From CAYQVW01 sp964421245 (GTDB taxonomy: Bacteria > Margulisbacteria > WOR-1 > XYC2-FULL-46-14), in assembly GCA_964421245.1 (NCBI GenBank), contig CAYQVW010000010.1:1-62065 (forward strand): a stretch of DNA of 62,065 nucleotides, given 5' to 3'. Within the stretch, counting starts at the first letter, position 1; every line of letters starts with the position of its first letter. Positions 24,463 to 32,846 of the stretch are shown in pieces. The notes beneath the pieces are model-generated. The model saw only the letters and a list, made by a program, of their open reading frames with translations. It had not been told where the DNA came from and made no database searches. Both the position numbers and the translations under genes were made by a program.

Positions 24463-24535
24463 AGGCGCAGGGCGGATTCGAACCGCCGAATGACTGTTTT
24501 GCAGACAGTTCCCTTAGCCACTTGGGTACTGCGCC
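24463..24535 (-). tRNA. tRNA-Cys (GCA)
   Basis: Cloverleaf on the minus strand: acceptor GGCGCAG/CTGCGCC, anticodon stem ACTGT/ACAGT with loop CTGCAAA (GCA), T-arm GGCGG-TTCGAAT-CCGCC. CCA is not encoded. It immediately precedes cbiM on the same strand. Confidence 0.94.
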
Positions 24536-24574
24536 ATATATTCATTTTATCATATTTATGGTAAAATTAGAAAA

Positions 24575-25327
24575 GTGCCATTATTAAGAGCTAAAATCAA
24601 AGATAACAAACAACTAGCAAAGAACTACTACAAGTTAACACTTGAATCTAAGGAAATTTCTGAAAACTCAAAACCTGGGCAATTTATAAATGCTCTGATA
24701 AATCCAGGCACCTGCCCAATGCTTCGGCGTCCATTTGCAATCCATAGAGTTGATAAAAACAAGGAAACTTTCGAAATCTTATATGAAATTGTTGGAATGG
24801 GAACCAAGGCTCTGGCGTTAAAAAAAGTTGGAGAAAAACTAGACCTAATCGGACCACTGGGAACTGGATTTAAAATTGACGCCAAAAAGAAAAGCGCAAC
24901 TCTGGTCGCCGGTGGAATCGGAATCGCCCCCCTAACCTATTTAGCAGAAGAATTAATCAAACAAGGCAAAGATGTCTGTGTGATTTTAGGAGAAAAAACA
25001 GATAAACTCGCTTCTCTTAAGGAAGGGTTGGTAGTTGGTGGTTGTAAGTTGTTAGTTACTACAGAAGACGGATCAGCTGGCAAAAAAGGCCTTGCAACCG
25101 AAGTTTTGATAACCGATCCCATAATATACGCCTGCGGTCCCAAAGCAATGCTTAAAGCGGTTGCAAAAAAAGCAAAGTCAAAAAAGATATCTTGCCAAGT
25201 CTCGCTTGAAGAAAAGATGGCCTGTGGACTTGGAGCTTGTCTTGGTTGCGCAATTATGACTAGAAAAGGGATGAAGATGGTTTGCAAAGACGGACCGGTA
25301 TTTAATGCTGAGGAGATTATATGGTAG
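24575..25327 (+). CDS. pyrK: Dihydroorotate dehydrogenase electron-transfer subunit PyrK
   Basis: PyrK carries FAD and a [2Fe-2S] cluster and passes electrons from PyrD to NAD+. A ferredoxin-reductase-like FAD domain (about 1-95) is followed by an NAD-binding domain with GGIGIAPL, and the C-terminal cluster motif CGLGACLGCAIM...C. The start is GTG; TAAAAT ends seven bases before it and no Shine-Dalgarno is visible, so a leaderless start is likely. Residues around 152-163 (LVVGGCKLLVTT) are encoded by a heptanucleotide repeat. It overlaps pyrD by 7 bases. Confidence 0.9.
   Translation: MPLLRAKIKDNKQLAKNYYKLTLESKEISENSKPGQFINALINPGTCPMLRRPFAIHRVDKNKETFEILYEIVGMGTKALALKKVGEKLDLIGPLGTGFKIDAKKKSATLVAGGIGIAPLTYLAEELIKQGKDVCVILGEKTDKLASLKEGLVVGGCKLLVTTEDGSAGKKGLATEVLITDPIIYACGPKAMLKAVAKKAKSKKISCQVSLEEKMACGLGACLGCAIMTRKGMKMVCKDGPVFNAEEIIW
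25028..25062 (+). repeat. Heptanucleotide repeat within pyrK
   Basis: Five consecutive 7-base units: TTGGTAG, TTGGTGG, TTGTAAG, TTGTTAG, TTACTAC. The same YYGTNAG heptad recurs at 29.17, 39.32 and 58.03 kb. It is translated as part of PyrK. Confidence 0.75.
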
Positions 25328-26235
25328 TCGATTTATCTTGTGAAATTGCAGGAATTAAATTAAAAAATCCAGTTATGGTTGCTTCTGGAACCTTTGGCTA
25401 TGGCAAAGAGTACTCTGAACTTGTAGATATAAACAAGATTGGAGCGATTGTTACAAAAAGTGTAACCGCCAAAGCACGTAAGGGAAATATTCCTCCTCGC
25501 ATTTGTGAAACACCGGCTGGGATGCTTAATGCAATCGGACTCCAAAACGAAGGCTTAAAAAAGTTTATTTTAGAAGCCCTTCCCTTCTTAGATAAATACA
25601 ATGTTCCAATAATCGTTAGCATTGCGGGAGAAACCGCTTCTGAATTCATTAAACTTGCTAAAACTCTATCAAAATACAAAACGGTAAAAGCGTTAGAAAT
25701 AAATATCTCGTGTCCAAATGTAAATAAGGGCGGAATGCTCTTTGGCTGTGCACCTGAGGGAACAGAGGAAGTTGTTAAAACCGTTCGAAAGGCAACCAAG
25801 CTTCCGATTATTGTAAAACTCTCACCAAACGTAACAGATATCCGAGTAATTGCAAAAAAAGCGGAACAAGCTGGAGCAGATGCAATTTCTCTAATAAACA
25901 CTTTGCTTGGAATGTCTATTGATGTAGACACTATGCGTCCCAAAATAGCTAATATAAAAGGTGGACTCTCAGGACCTGCAATTAGACCAGTTGCTGTTAG
26001 AATGGTTTGGGAAGTTGCACAAGTAGTTAAAATTCCAGTTATCGGAATGGGTGGCATCATGACGGCCCAAGATGCACTTGAATTTTTCTTGGCTGGTGCC
26101 TCAGCTATTCAAGTTGGTACTGGAAACTTTGTTGATCCAGAATGCTCACTAAAAGTAATTGAAGGGATAAAAGAGTATTTAGAAGAAAAGAAATTATCCA
26201 GCTTAAAAGAAATTATCGGAAAGCTTAGAGTGTGA
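25321..26235 (+). CDS. pyrD: Dihydroorotate dehydrogenase, class 1B catalytic subunit
   Basis: PyrD oxidises dihydroorotate to orotate using FMN in pyrimidine synthesis. The class 1 active-site segment EINISCPNVNKGG carries the catalytic Cys typical of class 1, and the FMN-phosphate site MGGIMTAQDALEF is present. The adjacent PyrK fits class 1B (NAD-linked). Its 304 aa is full length. The ATG overlaps the end of pyrK, and its stop overlaps the convergent proB stop region by 11 bases. Confidence 0.95.
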   Translation: MVVDLSCEIAGIKLKNPVMVASGTFGYGKEYSELVDINKIGAIVTKSVTAKARKGNIPPRICETPAGMLNAIGLQNEGLKKFILEALPFLDKYNVPIIVSIAGETASEFIKLAKTLSKYKTVKALEINISCPNVNKGGMLFGCAPEGTEEVVKTVRKATKLPIIVKLSPNVTDIRVIAKKAEQAGADAISLINTLLGMSIDVDTMRPKIANIKGGLSGPAIRPVAVRMVWEVAQVVKIPVIGMGGIMTAQDALEFFLAGASAIQVGTGNFVDPECSLKVIEGIKEYLEEKKLSSLKEIIGKLRV

Positions 26236-26965
26236 AACGAGTCCCTATTTTTTCACCAGCAACAATCCTTGAAATATCAGCCCTTTTTCCATTTGCAATA
26301 ACCATTTCAATACTAGCTGATTTACAGAGCCTGGCAGCCTGAAGCTTTGTAATCATTCCGCCAGTTCCATGCTTTTTATCCGAAAGATTCGCTGCGGTTT
26401 TGATCTTCTCATCGATCTCTTCAATCAAATCAAGCTTAAGTATCATTCCATCTTTGGCCTTTACATAGAAACCATCAACATCGGTTAAGTTTATCAATAG
26501 TCCAGCTTTCATCAACACAGCAACTAAGGCAGCAAGATTATCATTGTCTCCAACTCTTATCTCGTCCGTTGCAATAGTATCGTTTTCATTTACAATTGGA
26601 ATAACCCGATGTTTTAGAAGGGTTGAAATTGTGTTATAGGCATTTTTCTTTTTTCTAGGGTCAGATAACTCATCATGAGTCAAAAGAATCTGACCAACTG
26701 CAATCTTATGTTTCGCAAATGCCTTCTGATACTCGTGCATTAAAATTGACTGTCCAACCGCCGCCGCTGCCTGCTTTTCTGAAATTGCTCGTGGTTTATC
26801 TTTATATCCAAGTTCTTCGGATCCCAAAAGAATTGCACCGGAACTTACGATAATTACTTGTTTGCGTTTGTTTACTAATTTTGCTACGTTTTTTGCAATG
26901 CGTTTAATATTTGAAACAGTTACCGAGCTTGAACCAATCTTTACAACAATTAAATTTGAGGTCAT
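26225..26965 (-). CDS. proB: Glutamate 5-kinase without PUA domain
   Basis: ProB phosphorylates glutamate to glutamyl-5-phosphate for proline synthesis. The amino-acid kinase fold is complete: VVKIGSSSVT at the start, VSSGAI, NENDTIATDE and GTGGMITKLQAA. At 246 aa it lacks the C-terminal PUA domain of E. coli ProB, as many bacterial versions do. The ATG shares a base with the rpmA stop (TAATG), so it is translationally coupled to L27. proA is not in the window. Confidence 0.93.
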   Translation of the reverse strand: MTSNLIVVKIGSSSVTVSNIKRIAKNVAKLVNKRKQVIIVSSGAILLGSEELGYKDKPRAISEKQAAAAVGQSILMHEYQKAFAKHKIAVGQILLTHDELSDPRKKKNAYNTISTLLKHRVIPIVNENDTIATDEIRVGDNDNLAALVAVLMKAGLLINLTDVDGFYVKAKDGMILKLDLIEEIDEKIKTAANLSDKKHGTGGMITKLQAARLCKSASIEMVIANGKRADISRIVAGEKIGTRFTL

Positions 26966-27210
26966 TAGTTATTTGAAGGTTTAACAGAAATAAGTCTATT
27001 ACCAAATTCAACAATTCCAGTCACTTTTGCAAAGAGAGTATAATCCTTCCCCTGTCCAACATTTAGCCCAGGGAAAAATTTACTTCCACGCTGACGAATA
27101 ATGATTGATCCGGCTTTTACAACCTGACCAGCATAGGCTTTTACTCCTAGTCTCTGTCCTTGAGAATCTCGTCCGTTTTTCGATGCACCGCCAGCTTTTT
27201 TGGAAGCCAT
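26965..27210 (-). CDS. rpmA: 50S ribosomal protein L27
   Basis: The 81-aa protein has the conserved L27 body GRDSQGQRLGVKAYAGQVVKAGSIIIRQRG and the glycine-rich N-terminus near the peptidyl-transferase centre. There is no extra N-terminal cleavable extension like that of Firmicutes. It follows rplU with a one-base overlap. The usual obgE neighbour is absent; proB follows instead. Confidence 0.97.
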   Translation of the reverse strand: MASKKAGGASKNGRDSQGQRLGVKAYAGQVVKAGSIIIRQRGSKFFPGLNVGQGKDYTLFAKVTGIVEFGNRLISVKPSNN

Positions 27211-27518
27211 TACTTAATCTCCTTAACTTTTAATCTGGTGTATTTTTGTCTGTGACCAGTCTTTTTATCGTAATTAGTCTTGCTCTTATATTTAAAAATA
27301 ACTACCTTTTTGTCTTTAACTCTTGGGTCAACAACATCGAAAGAGACCTTTGCACCAGTTACAAATGGAGTTCCGATTTTTACGTCATCTCCATCGGCTA
27401 CTAACAAAACTTCTTTTAAAGTCACACTCTTTTTAACATCAAGCAATTCAACATCGATTACGTCACCCTCTGAGACGCGATATTGCTTATTTCCTGATTC
27501 AATTATTGCGTATTTCAT
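27210..27518 (-). CDS. rplU: 50S ribosomal protein L21
   Basis: The 102-aa protein matches L21 throughout (MKYAIIESGNKQYRVSEGDVIDVE to GHRQKYTRLKVKEI). TATAAT lies ten bases before the ATG. The order rSAM-DUF2344-rplU-rpmA is a common bacterial arrangement, here without ribonuclease G. Confidence 0.97.
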   Translation of the reverse strand: MKYAIIESGNKQYRVSEGDVIDVELLDVKKSVTLKEVLLVADGDDVKIGTPFVTGAKVSFDVVDPRVKDKKVVIFKYKSKTNYDKKTGHRQKYTRLKVKEIK

Positions 27519-27536
27519 GATATTTTCTATTATAAC

Positions 27537-27833
27537 CTAGATTTTTGAGGCGGTCAACACACGCAGCCCTCGTGGAAGCACTTCATTGAGCCTCTCTTTA
27601 ACCTCGTCTGGAGAAATGTCCTGTTCAAAAGTCAATTTGGCCTCTTCAGACTCAGAACTTTGACCAACTTTAAGTGCCTGGCCGAATGACATCTTCATCC
27701 TAGGATTAAAACCTTGAGAATAGGCAATTGGAAGATTTGCTCGGCGAATAGCGCGACTAATAGCTCGCATTAAATCAAGATGCGATATAAACCGAATCTC
27801 TTTCCCTTTTGTGTAAGTCATTTTTACTTGCAT
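27537..27833 (-). CDS. DUF2344-family protein, short form
   Basis: The sequence (VKMTYTKGKEIRFISHLDLMRAISRAIRRANLPIAYSQGF) matches the N-terminal part of the radical-SAM-associated DUF2344 family, often fused to or beside the TIGR03960 protein. Usual members are around 200 aa; this one ends at about 98, so the C-terminal half is missing. I start at MQVKMTY because GGAG lies nine bases upstream; a GTG five codons earlier is possible. It overlaps the radical SAM gene by ten bases. Function is unknown, though tRNA or rRNA modification has been suggested from context. Confidence 0.8.
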   Translation of the reverse strand: MQVKMTYTKGKEIRFISHLDLMRAISRAIRRANLPIAYSQGFNPRMKMSFGQALKVGQSSESEEAKLTFEQDISPDEVKERLNEVLPRGLRVLTASKI

Positions 27834-29446
27834 GATATAAAACTCCACGGCAAAACCTCGTCTTCCTCTCGTCTTCGAAGATATTTTGCGGAATCGATCC
27901 CAGAGTCAACAAAAGCCTTTTCCCAAAGATCAAATCTAAAATACTCCGACCAGGCATCCAATTTTGCACCAAGCTCCCAGGCTTTTACTATTACTTTTGA
28001 AAGTTCTCGATCTCCTCTAGTAAAAATTCCCTCAAGATAGGAGGTCTCAGCTTGATGCCAGCGCACTTCTATCCCTTTCTGCCGAGTATTATCCTTAACT
28101 ATCTTTTGGCGGCGCAGGGTCTCTGAAATACTAAGTTGTTCTTCTCGCTCAAATGCGGTATGTGGTTTTGGGACAAAGGTTGAAAGGGCTGCTGTTATTC
28201 GAACTCTTTTGGTAAAACTTCTACCAATTTGATGTGCTTTTTTAACCAGGTCTGCAATCGCAAACAAATCTTCATCTGTTTCACCCGGAAGACCGATCAT
28301 AAAATAGAGTTTTACAGCAGAGATCCCACCCTCAAAGGCTGCCCTTACTCCATCCAATATTTCTTGGTCAGTTATTCTCTTTCCAATATCAAAACGAAGC
28401 TTTTCGCTCCCTGTTTCCGGAGCCAGGGTTAACGATGACGAACGAACTCGACTGACCTCTTTGGCTAGTTTTACACCAAAGCTATCAGTTCGAAGTGACG
28501 GAAGATTTAATGAGACCTTTTGTTCTGCAATCTTTTGAGCAATCTCTTTTGAAACTTTTTCAATTCCGGAATAATCAGAACTTGATAAAGAAGTTAAAGC
28601 CAATTTTTCTTGGCCGGTGTTTTTGATTAATTCCTCGGCTAATGCAATAACTCTTTTAGGATCGCGCTCTCGAACAGGAGAATACAAAACTCTGGCATTA
28701 CAAAATTTACAAGCCCGTTTACAACCCCTCATCACCTCAACAACTGCCCTATCTTGAATTGTTTGTAAGAATGGAACAATCGGCTTGGTCGGAACATGCG
28801 CATTTGTGAAATCTTTCACAATCCGCTTTGTCACTTTATTTTTCAAGGCTGGAACATATATTCCTTCTATTTTTGCAAGCTCTTCTATTTTCTCTCTTCT
28901 TGACCCTTGACCCCTGACCCTTGCTACTATCTCCAATATGACTTCCTCCGCTTCACCAAGAACAAAGAAGTCAACAAACTCAGCAATCGGCTCCGGATTA
29001 AAACATGCTGGTCCTCCGGCAAAAATAATTAGATCCGTTTCTTTTCTATCTTTAGAGTAAATTGGAATATTTGAAAGCTTGAGCATCTCAAGAATATTGG
29101 TATAGGTTAATTCGTGACCAATTGAAAGCCCGAGCATCTCAAATCTAGACACAGGAGTAAATGATTCGAGAGTTGTAAGTTGTAAGCCGTTAGCCGTTAG
29201 TTGTTCCCCCATATCGGGAGCAGGACAAAAGACACGCTCCGCCACAACATCATCTTGTTTATTCAATATATCGTAGAGAATTTGGATTCCAAGATTAGAC
29301 ATTCCGACTTCATAGAGATCGGGATAAGCAATTGCAATATGCAACTTAACATCATCCCAGTTTTTGTGAATCGAGTTTAGTTCGTTCCCAATGTAACGAG
29401 ATGGCTTGCGAACTAAAGGTAATATTTCTTCGAATTTTTGGTTCAT
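27824..29446 (-). CDS. B12-binding-type radical SAM protein (TIGR03960-like)
   Basis: The 540-aa protein has a B12-binding-like N-terminal domain (about 1-200), then a radical SAM core with CKRACKFC (about residue 240) and GLPGETDEDL. It partners DUF2344 proteins and is usually found near L21/L27, as here. The substrate is not established. TAGAAT ends six bases before the ATG, suggesting a leaderless start. Two unrelated heptanucleotide repeats (28900-28927 and 29173-29207) are translated within it, as RVRGQGSR and TANGLQLTT, both in the N-terminal domain where homologues vary. Confidence 0.88.
   Translation of the reverse strand: MNQKFEEILPLVRKPSRYIGNELNSIHKNWDDVKLHIAIAYPDLYEVGMSNLGIQILYDILNKQDDVVAERVFCPAPDMGEQLTANGLQLTTLESFTPVSRFEMLGLSIGHELTYTNILEMLKLSNIPIYSKDRKETDLIIFAGGPACFNPEPIAEFVDFFVLGEAEEVILEIVARVRGQGSRREKIEELAKIEGIYVPALKNKVTKRIVKDFTNAHVPTKPIVPFLQTIQDRAVVEVMRGCKRACKFCNARVLYSPVRERDPKRVIALAEELIKNTGQEKLALTSLSSSDYSGIEKVSKEIAQKIAEQKVSLNLPSLRTDSFGVKLAKEVSRVRSSSLTLAPETGSEKLRFDIGKRITDQEILDGVRAAFEGGISAVKLYFMIGLPGETDEDLFAIADLVKKAHQIGRSFTKRVRITAALSTFVPKPHTAFEREEQLSISETLRRQKIVKDNTRQKGIEVRWHQAETSYLEGIFTRGDRELSKVIVKAWELGAKLDAWSEYFRFDLWEKAFVDSGIDSAKYLRRREEDEVLPWSFISCK
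28804..28821. promoter_or_regulatory. TTGTGAA-N4-TTCACAA palindrome in the radical SAM gene
   Basis: TTGTGAA-ATCT-TTCACAA has the core of the palindromes at 30421, 37445 and 61792, with C in the otherwise A/T-only centre. It resembles a Rex-type operator, but its position inside a gene makes function doubtful. Confidence 0.4.
28900..28927. repeat. Heptanucleotide repeat (TTGACCC type) within the radical SAM gene
   Basis: Four 7-base units: TTGACCC, TTGACCC, CTGACCC, TTGCTAC. A related array lies in mobA at 60541-60561. Confidence 0.7.
29173..29207. repeat. Heptanucleotide repeat (YYGTNAG type) within the radical SAM gene
   Basis: Five 7-base units: TTGTAAG, TTGTAAG, CCGTTAG, CCGTTAG, TTGTTCC. 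On the minus strand it encodes part of EQLTANGLQLTT. Confidence 0.75.
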
Positions 29447-29548
29447 ACTACGATTCTAGCATTATTAATAAATATAGTGAAATTTTTGGAAATTGACACC
29501 GAAGAAATTACGGTAAGATTAATAAAATGTTAAAAGGGGGAATTTATT

Positions 29549-30412
29549 ATGGCAGTTGGACAAGTAAGTGTTATCGCTTCAAACACAAAGTTTCATAAAC
29601 CGTTAAGGGATCCGGAAACATTTAGGGATCATATTCTTGGAATTTTTGGCGCAACAGGTTCATTGAAAGGGGTTGACGTGCGTATTTTTGGACATCAAAG
29701 CGTTCTACTGGATGCAATGATACAAGATCTCAATTCCTTTTTGGGTGGAATCAATATGAACGTTCCAATTATTGGTCCACAAAATATGCACTGGACTGAT
29801 GATGGGTCTTTTACAGATGCGGCTCCATCTGTTCAAGAGTGGACAGTAATGGGTTACCAAGACAATATTATGCTAGGCCATTCAGAATTAAGGGTTTATT
29901 TTGGTGAAACTGATGAAAGAGTAGCCCAAAAAACTGCCTTGGCATTAGAACATGGTCAATTTCCAACAATTTGTCTTGGTCAAAACCCTGATGAAGAGAA
30001 TCAGGGAAAAGGAATGGATGCTCTAAATAGACAAATTACAGAAGGTATTATACCAGCACTCAATCTACACGAAGATACTGAAGAACCATTGTTTGATGTT
30101 GCCTGGGAACCACTAGCAGCAATAGCTGGATTTGCTAAACTATGGGATCTTAAAGCTGTTCCTCCGACTGACGCTGATATTCAAAAATACCATGAAGGAA
30201 TACAAAATATATTTAGTGAGAATGGATATCCTCTTATAGCAGAAGGGTTAAGAATACTATACGGTGGTAGCGCGAAACCTACTAATGCTGAAAAACTATT
30301 ACGTTTAGCATTTGTTCATGGATTGTTGATCGGAACCGCCAGCTGGAGTATGGAAAACATGATCGAAATGGCAATAATTGCAAGCAGAGTAGCTCAGGAA
30401 CAACCAGCATAA
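29549..30412 (+). CDS. Divergent triosephosphate isomerase-like protein
   Basis: The 287-aa protein keeps the TIM catalytic set: a Lys in SNTKF (K14, family NWKM), His in LGHSELR (H111), Glu in AWEPLAAI (E187) and the phosphate loop LYGGSAKPTNA. Loop 6 departs from the usual WAIGTGK (here AAIAGFAK) and the N-terminus is about 25 residues longer than in TpiA. It may be a diverged glycolytic TIM or a paralogue. GGGGG precedes the ATG and TTGACA lies at 29493-29498. It is a single-gene unit ending in a strong terminator. Confidence 0.8.
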   Translation: MAVGQVSVIASNTKFHKPLRDPETFRDHILGIFGATGSLKGVDVRIFGHQSVLLDAMIQDLNSFLGGINMNVPIIGPQNMHWTDDGSFTDAAPSVQEWTVMGYQDNIMLGHSELRVYFGETDERVAQKTALALEHGQFPTICLGQNPDEENQGKGMDALNRQITEGIIPALNLHEDTEEPLFDVAWEPLAAIAGFAKLWDLKAVPPTDADIQKYHEGIQNIFSENGYPLIAEGLRILYGGSAKPTNAEKLLRLAFVHGLLIGTASWSMENMIEMAIIASRVAQEQPA

Positions 30413-30420
30413 ACATTAAA

Positions 30421-30446
30421 GGGCTTGTGAAATATTTCACAAGCCC
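30421..30446. terminator. Bidirectional terminator with the TTGTGAA-N4-TTCACAA core
   Basis: A 26-base palindrome, arms GGGCTTGTGAAA and TTTCACAAGCCC, is followed by a T-run on the plus strand and TTTT on the minus strand. It would terminate both the TIM-like gene and the convergent secreted-protein genes. Its centre is identical in form to three other palindromes in the window. Confidence 0.8.
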
Positions 30447-30451
30447 TTTTT

Positions 30452-31033
30452 TTATTTTATCTTACAAACACCTTTGCCTAGTTTAACTATATGCTTTGAA
30501 TAATAAGCATCATTAGTCTTAATGTTCATAAACGGAATTATTTGTTCTGGAGTAAAAGTATATAAAACAATCTCATAACAATCCTCTTTTTTTGTAACTT
30601 TAGGCACCTCATCGGATGATCTGGGTTTAATGGGATAAGGAGAGACCCCCACTGCCCTTGCATTCTCATTGGCAATCTCAACTATTCTAGCTGCAACTTC
30701 GAGCGCTTCTTTCTCAGATTTTGGATAATATCCAATCTCTTTAATTGCCTTATCAATCTCCCACGCATTATACGAATTACCGTTTTTTGTAACAACATAT
30801 CGAGCAGGAATTAAAGGATCCTCTGCTTGTTGAGATTTATCGTATACAGAATAAAATCCTAGACCAGGAATCTGTTTGATTTCTCCACCACCAATAATAG
30901 GATTATCGTAATCTTGTTGTTTTTGAAAAATCTCAATAACCTTTTCCCTTGATCTTAATACCGGCTCACCCATAGCATCTCCTCCAGTTACAAAAAAAGA
31001 AAGTAGCAGCAGGCTAACGAGTAGATATTTCAT
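30452..31033 (-). CDS. Secreted hypothetical protein, paralogue 1
   Basis: An N-terminal signal peptide (MKYLLVSLLLLSFFVTGGDA) suggests export. I chose this Met because AAGGGG precedes it; an in-frame start five codons earlier is possible. The C-terminus (HIVKLGKGVCKIK) is paralogous to that of the gene upstream (FIIKLGKGVYEIS), and both share an IPG.G.YSVYD/IPG.KVYTVLR-type segment followed by LIPARYVVT/ATPAKFVLT. I recognise no family and no catalytic motif. It starts within the 3' end of its paralogue (20-base overlap), consistent with tandem duplication. Confidence 0.65.
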   Translation of the reverse strand: MKYLLVSLLLLSFFVTGGDAMGEPVLRSREKVIEIFQKQQDYDNPIIGGGEIKQIPGLGFYSVYDKSQQAEDPLIPARYVVTKNGNSYNAWEIDKAIKEIGYYPKSEKEALEVAARIVEIANENARAVGVSPYPIKPRSSDEVPKVTKKEDCYEIVLYTFTPEQIIPFMNIKTNDAYYSKHIVKLGKGVCKIK

Positions 31034-32108
31034 AAACCCCTTTACCAAGCTTAATAATAAATTGGGTTAAATATTCATCATTAAATTTTATTCCAAAAGA
31101 TTCTCTCTTAGGAGTATATCCCCAAAGGGTTATTTCATAATATCCTCTCTTTTTCTGAACCGACGGCTTAACAACTTTACTAAAATCCAACTTACTCCCT
31201 GCTGTAATCTTCTTAAACGCATAATAATGAATGCTTTCAACAACATAGCAATCTTCTTTTATTTGTGCCACCATAATCGCAGCCTTCAGTGCTTCTTCTT
31301 CTGACTTTGGAACATATCTCATACTTTCAAGTGCCTTGTGGACCATACTCATTTCAAAATATTTCTTTTTGGGAGTTAAAACAAACTTGGCTGGAGTTGC
31401 AGGATCTTTTACTAAATCAATTGGTCTCAAAACAGTATAGACCTTTATCCCAGGAACACCAATTGTATACCTGCCAGTTGAATCATCTACTTGAGCAAGC
31501 TTTGGCGAATATTTTTTAAATATCTTCTTAAGTTCACCTTGAGACAAATGCTTATATGCCCGATCATTCCTTTTTGATCGAACAAACTTCATCCACCCAT
31601 CTCCTCCCCTATACTTCCCATCATAAAGCAACTTTCCTCTATAACAGGCTGAGTTAGCGAGATTTCTTAATAAAACATAAACTGAATCGAATTTTCTTTT
31701 ATCACTTTTTTGATAAGTTATTGGATCCATCCCGTCCTGATCCCAAGCAGAAAGAGAATAGGTCTTTCCATTTTTATCTGTAAGATTAATAGTTATGCGT
31801 GCCTCGTCTGGAATTCCCATTCGGTCCTTAATCTTCAGGTTTAGAAAATTATAATTATCAATTATCTCATGAACTAAATTCCGGAATGACTGACTATCCA
31901 AATTATAAATATATCTTTTTTCTATTAGGCCCCTTTCCTCTTTGGGAGATTCAACAAGTGAAGCCAAAACCGGACCCTCTTTTGAAACAAAAACATTTCT
32001 CCCACCATAAAGACCCTGAATATCAAGAAGTTCTATTGATTCATATTCACTACTCATAGCTGCTCCTGTTAGAAGAAATACAATCAAAAATCCAATTAAT
32101 ATTTTCAT
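31014..32108 (-). CDS. Secreted hypothetical protein, paralogue 2 (long form)
   Basis: The 364-aa protein has a signal peptide (MKILIGFLIVFLLTGAAMSSE). Its C-terminal half, from about residue 200, is paralogous to the gene downstream; the N-terminal half (about 25-195) is unique. Four or more beta-rich segments are suggested, and no enzyme motif is evident. A -10-like CATAAT ends five bases before the ATG, hinting at a leaderless or near-leaderless mRNA. Likely periplasmic or surface-exposed. Confidence 0.65.
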   Translation of the reverse strand: MKILIGFLIVFLLTGAAMSSEYESIELLDIQGLYGGRNVFVSKEGPVLASLVESPKEERGLIEKRYIYNLDSQSFRNLVHEIIDNYNFLNLKIKDRMGIPDEARITINLTDKNGKTYSLSAWDQDGMDPITYQKSDKRKFDSVYVLLRNLANSACYRGKLLYDGKYRGGDGWMKFVRSKRNDRAYKHLSQGELKKIFKKYSPKLAQVDDSTGRYTIGVPGIKVYTVLRPIDLVKDPATPAKFVLTPKKKYFEMSMVHKALESMRYVPKSEEEALKAAIMVAQIKEDCYVVESIHYYAFKKITAGSKLDFSKVVKPSVQKKRGYYEITLWGYTPKRESFGIKFNDEYLTQFIIKLGKGVYEISTR

Positions 32109-32130
32109 GGCCTATTATGTCGTTTTTTGA

Positions 32131-32832
32131 TTAAGTTGGCAAGGAACATTGCCTCCACTCACCATGTTTGAGATTTCCCATCTTATAATTTGAAATCCTA
32201 ACTCTTTTTAGTTTTATAACTCGATACCCTAAACTATTCAACATCCGCCTAATTTGCCGATTCTTCCCTTCACGCAGAATAAACTGATAAGTCATTCCAG
32301 TTATTCGTCGAACATTAACCGGTTTGGCCCTAAATCCCTTTGCTCCTTTTAATCCCGCTATAGTGATCCCCTCTGCATACTGTTTAATATCTTCATTTGA
32401 TATGTGTCGATTTACCGTTACTTCATATTCTTTTTCATGATTATATATAGGGGAAGATAAGCGATTGGCAGCAACTCCATCATTTGTAAAAAGGAGCAAT
32501 CCTTCTGACTCCTTATCTAAACGCCCTACCACGTGGACAATATCTCGAATTGATGCAGGCAGCAGCTCTTTTGCTTCCCTCTCCCCTCTCTTGGGTAAGT
32601 TTGTTACATAGCCAGCCGGCTTATTCAACAAAACATAAATATATTCTTTCTGCTCAGCTTTGGCTTTGGGATCTAGCTCAACTTTATCACTATTTAGAAC
32701 CTTTGTTCCAAGCTCGGTTACAACTTCTCCATTAACCTTTATCCAGCCCTTTTTAATATACTCCTCTGCCTTACGGCGAGAACAGATCCCGCGTTCTGAA
32801 CAATATTTTTGTAGACGAATTTTTTGTAGCAT
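32131..32832 (-). CDS. RsuA/RluB-family pseudouridine synthase
   Basis: The 233-aa enzyme has an N-terminal S4 RNA-binding domain (about 4-55) and the catalytic segment VGRLDKESEGLLLFTNDG with the essential Asp, then the RsuA-family ending EGKNRQIRRMLNSLGYRVIKLKRVRI. It would modify a uridine in 16S or 23S rRNA; RsuA, RluB, RluE and RluF cannot be told apart here. TATAAT ends exactly six bases before the ATG with no Shine-Dalgarno, one of the clearest leaderless starts. Confidence 0.92.
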   Translation of the reverse strand: MLQKIRLQKYCSERGICSRRKAEEYIKKGWIKVNGEVVTELGTKVLNSDKVELDPKAKAEQKEYIYVLLNKPAGYVTNLPKRGEREAKELLPASIRDIVHVVGRLDKESEGLLLFTNDGVAANRLSSPIYNHEKEYEVTVNRHISNEDIKQYAEGITIAGLKGAKGFRAKPVNVRRITGMTYQFILREGKNRQIRRMLNSLGYRVIKLKRVRISNYKMGNLKHGEWRQCSLPT

Positions 32833-32846
32833 ATTTCTATTATAGC

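Noticed and set aside
25398..26060. A 220-aa ORF antisense to pyrD
   Set aside because: It is the mirror of a strongly conserved gene; the length reflects codon bias of pyrD, with no motif or ribosome site.
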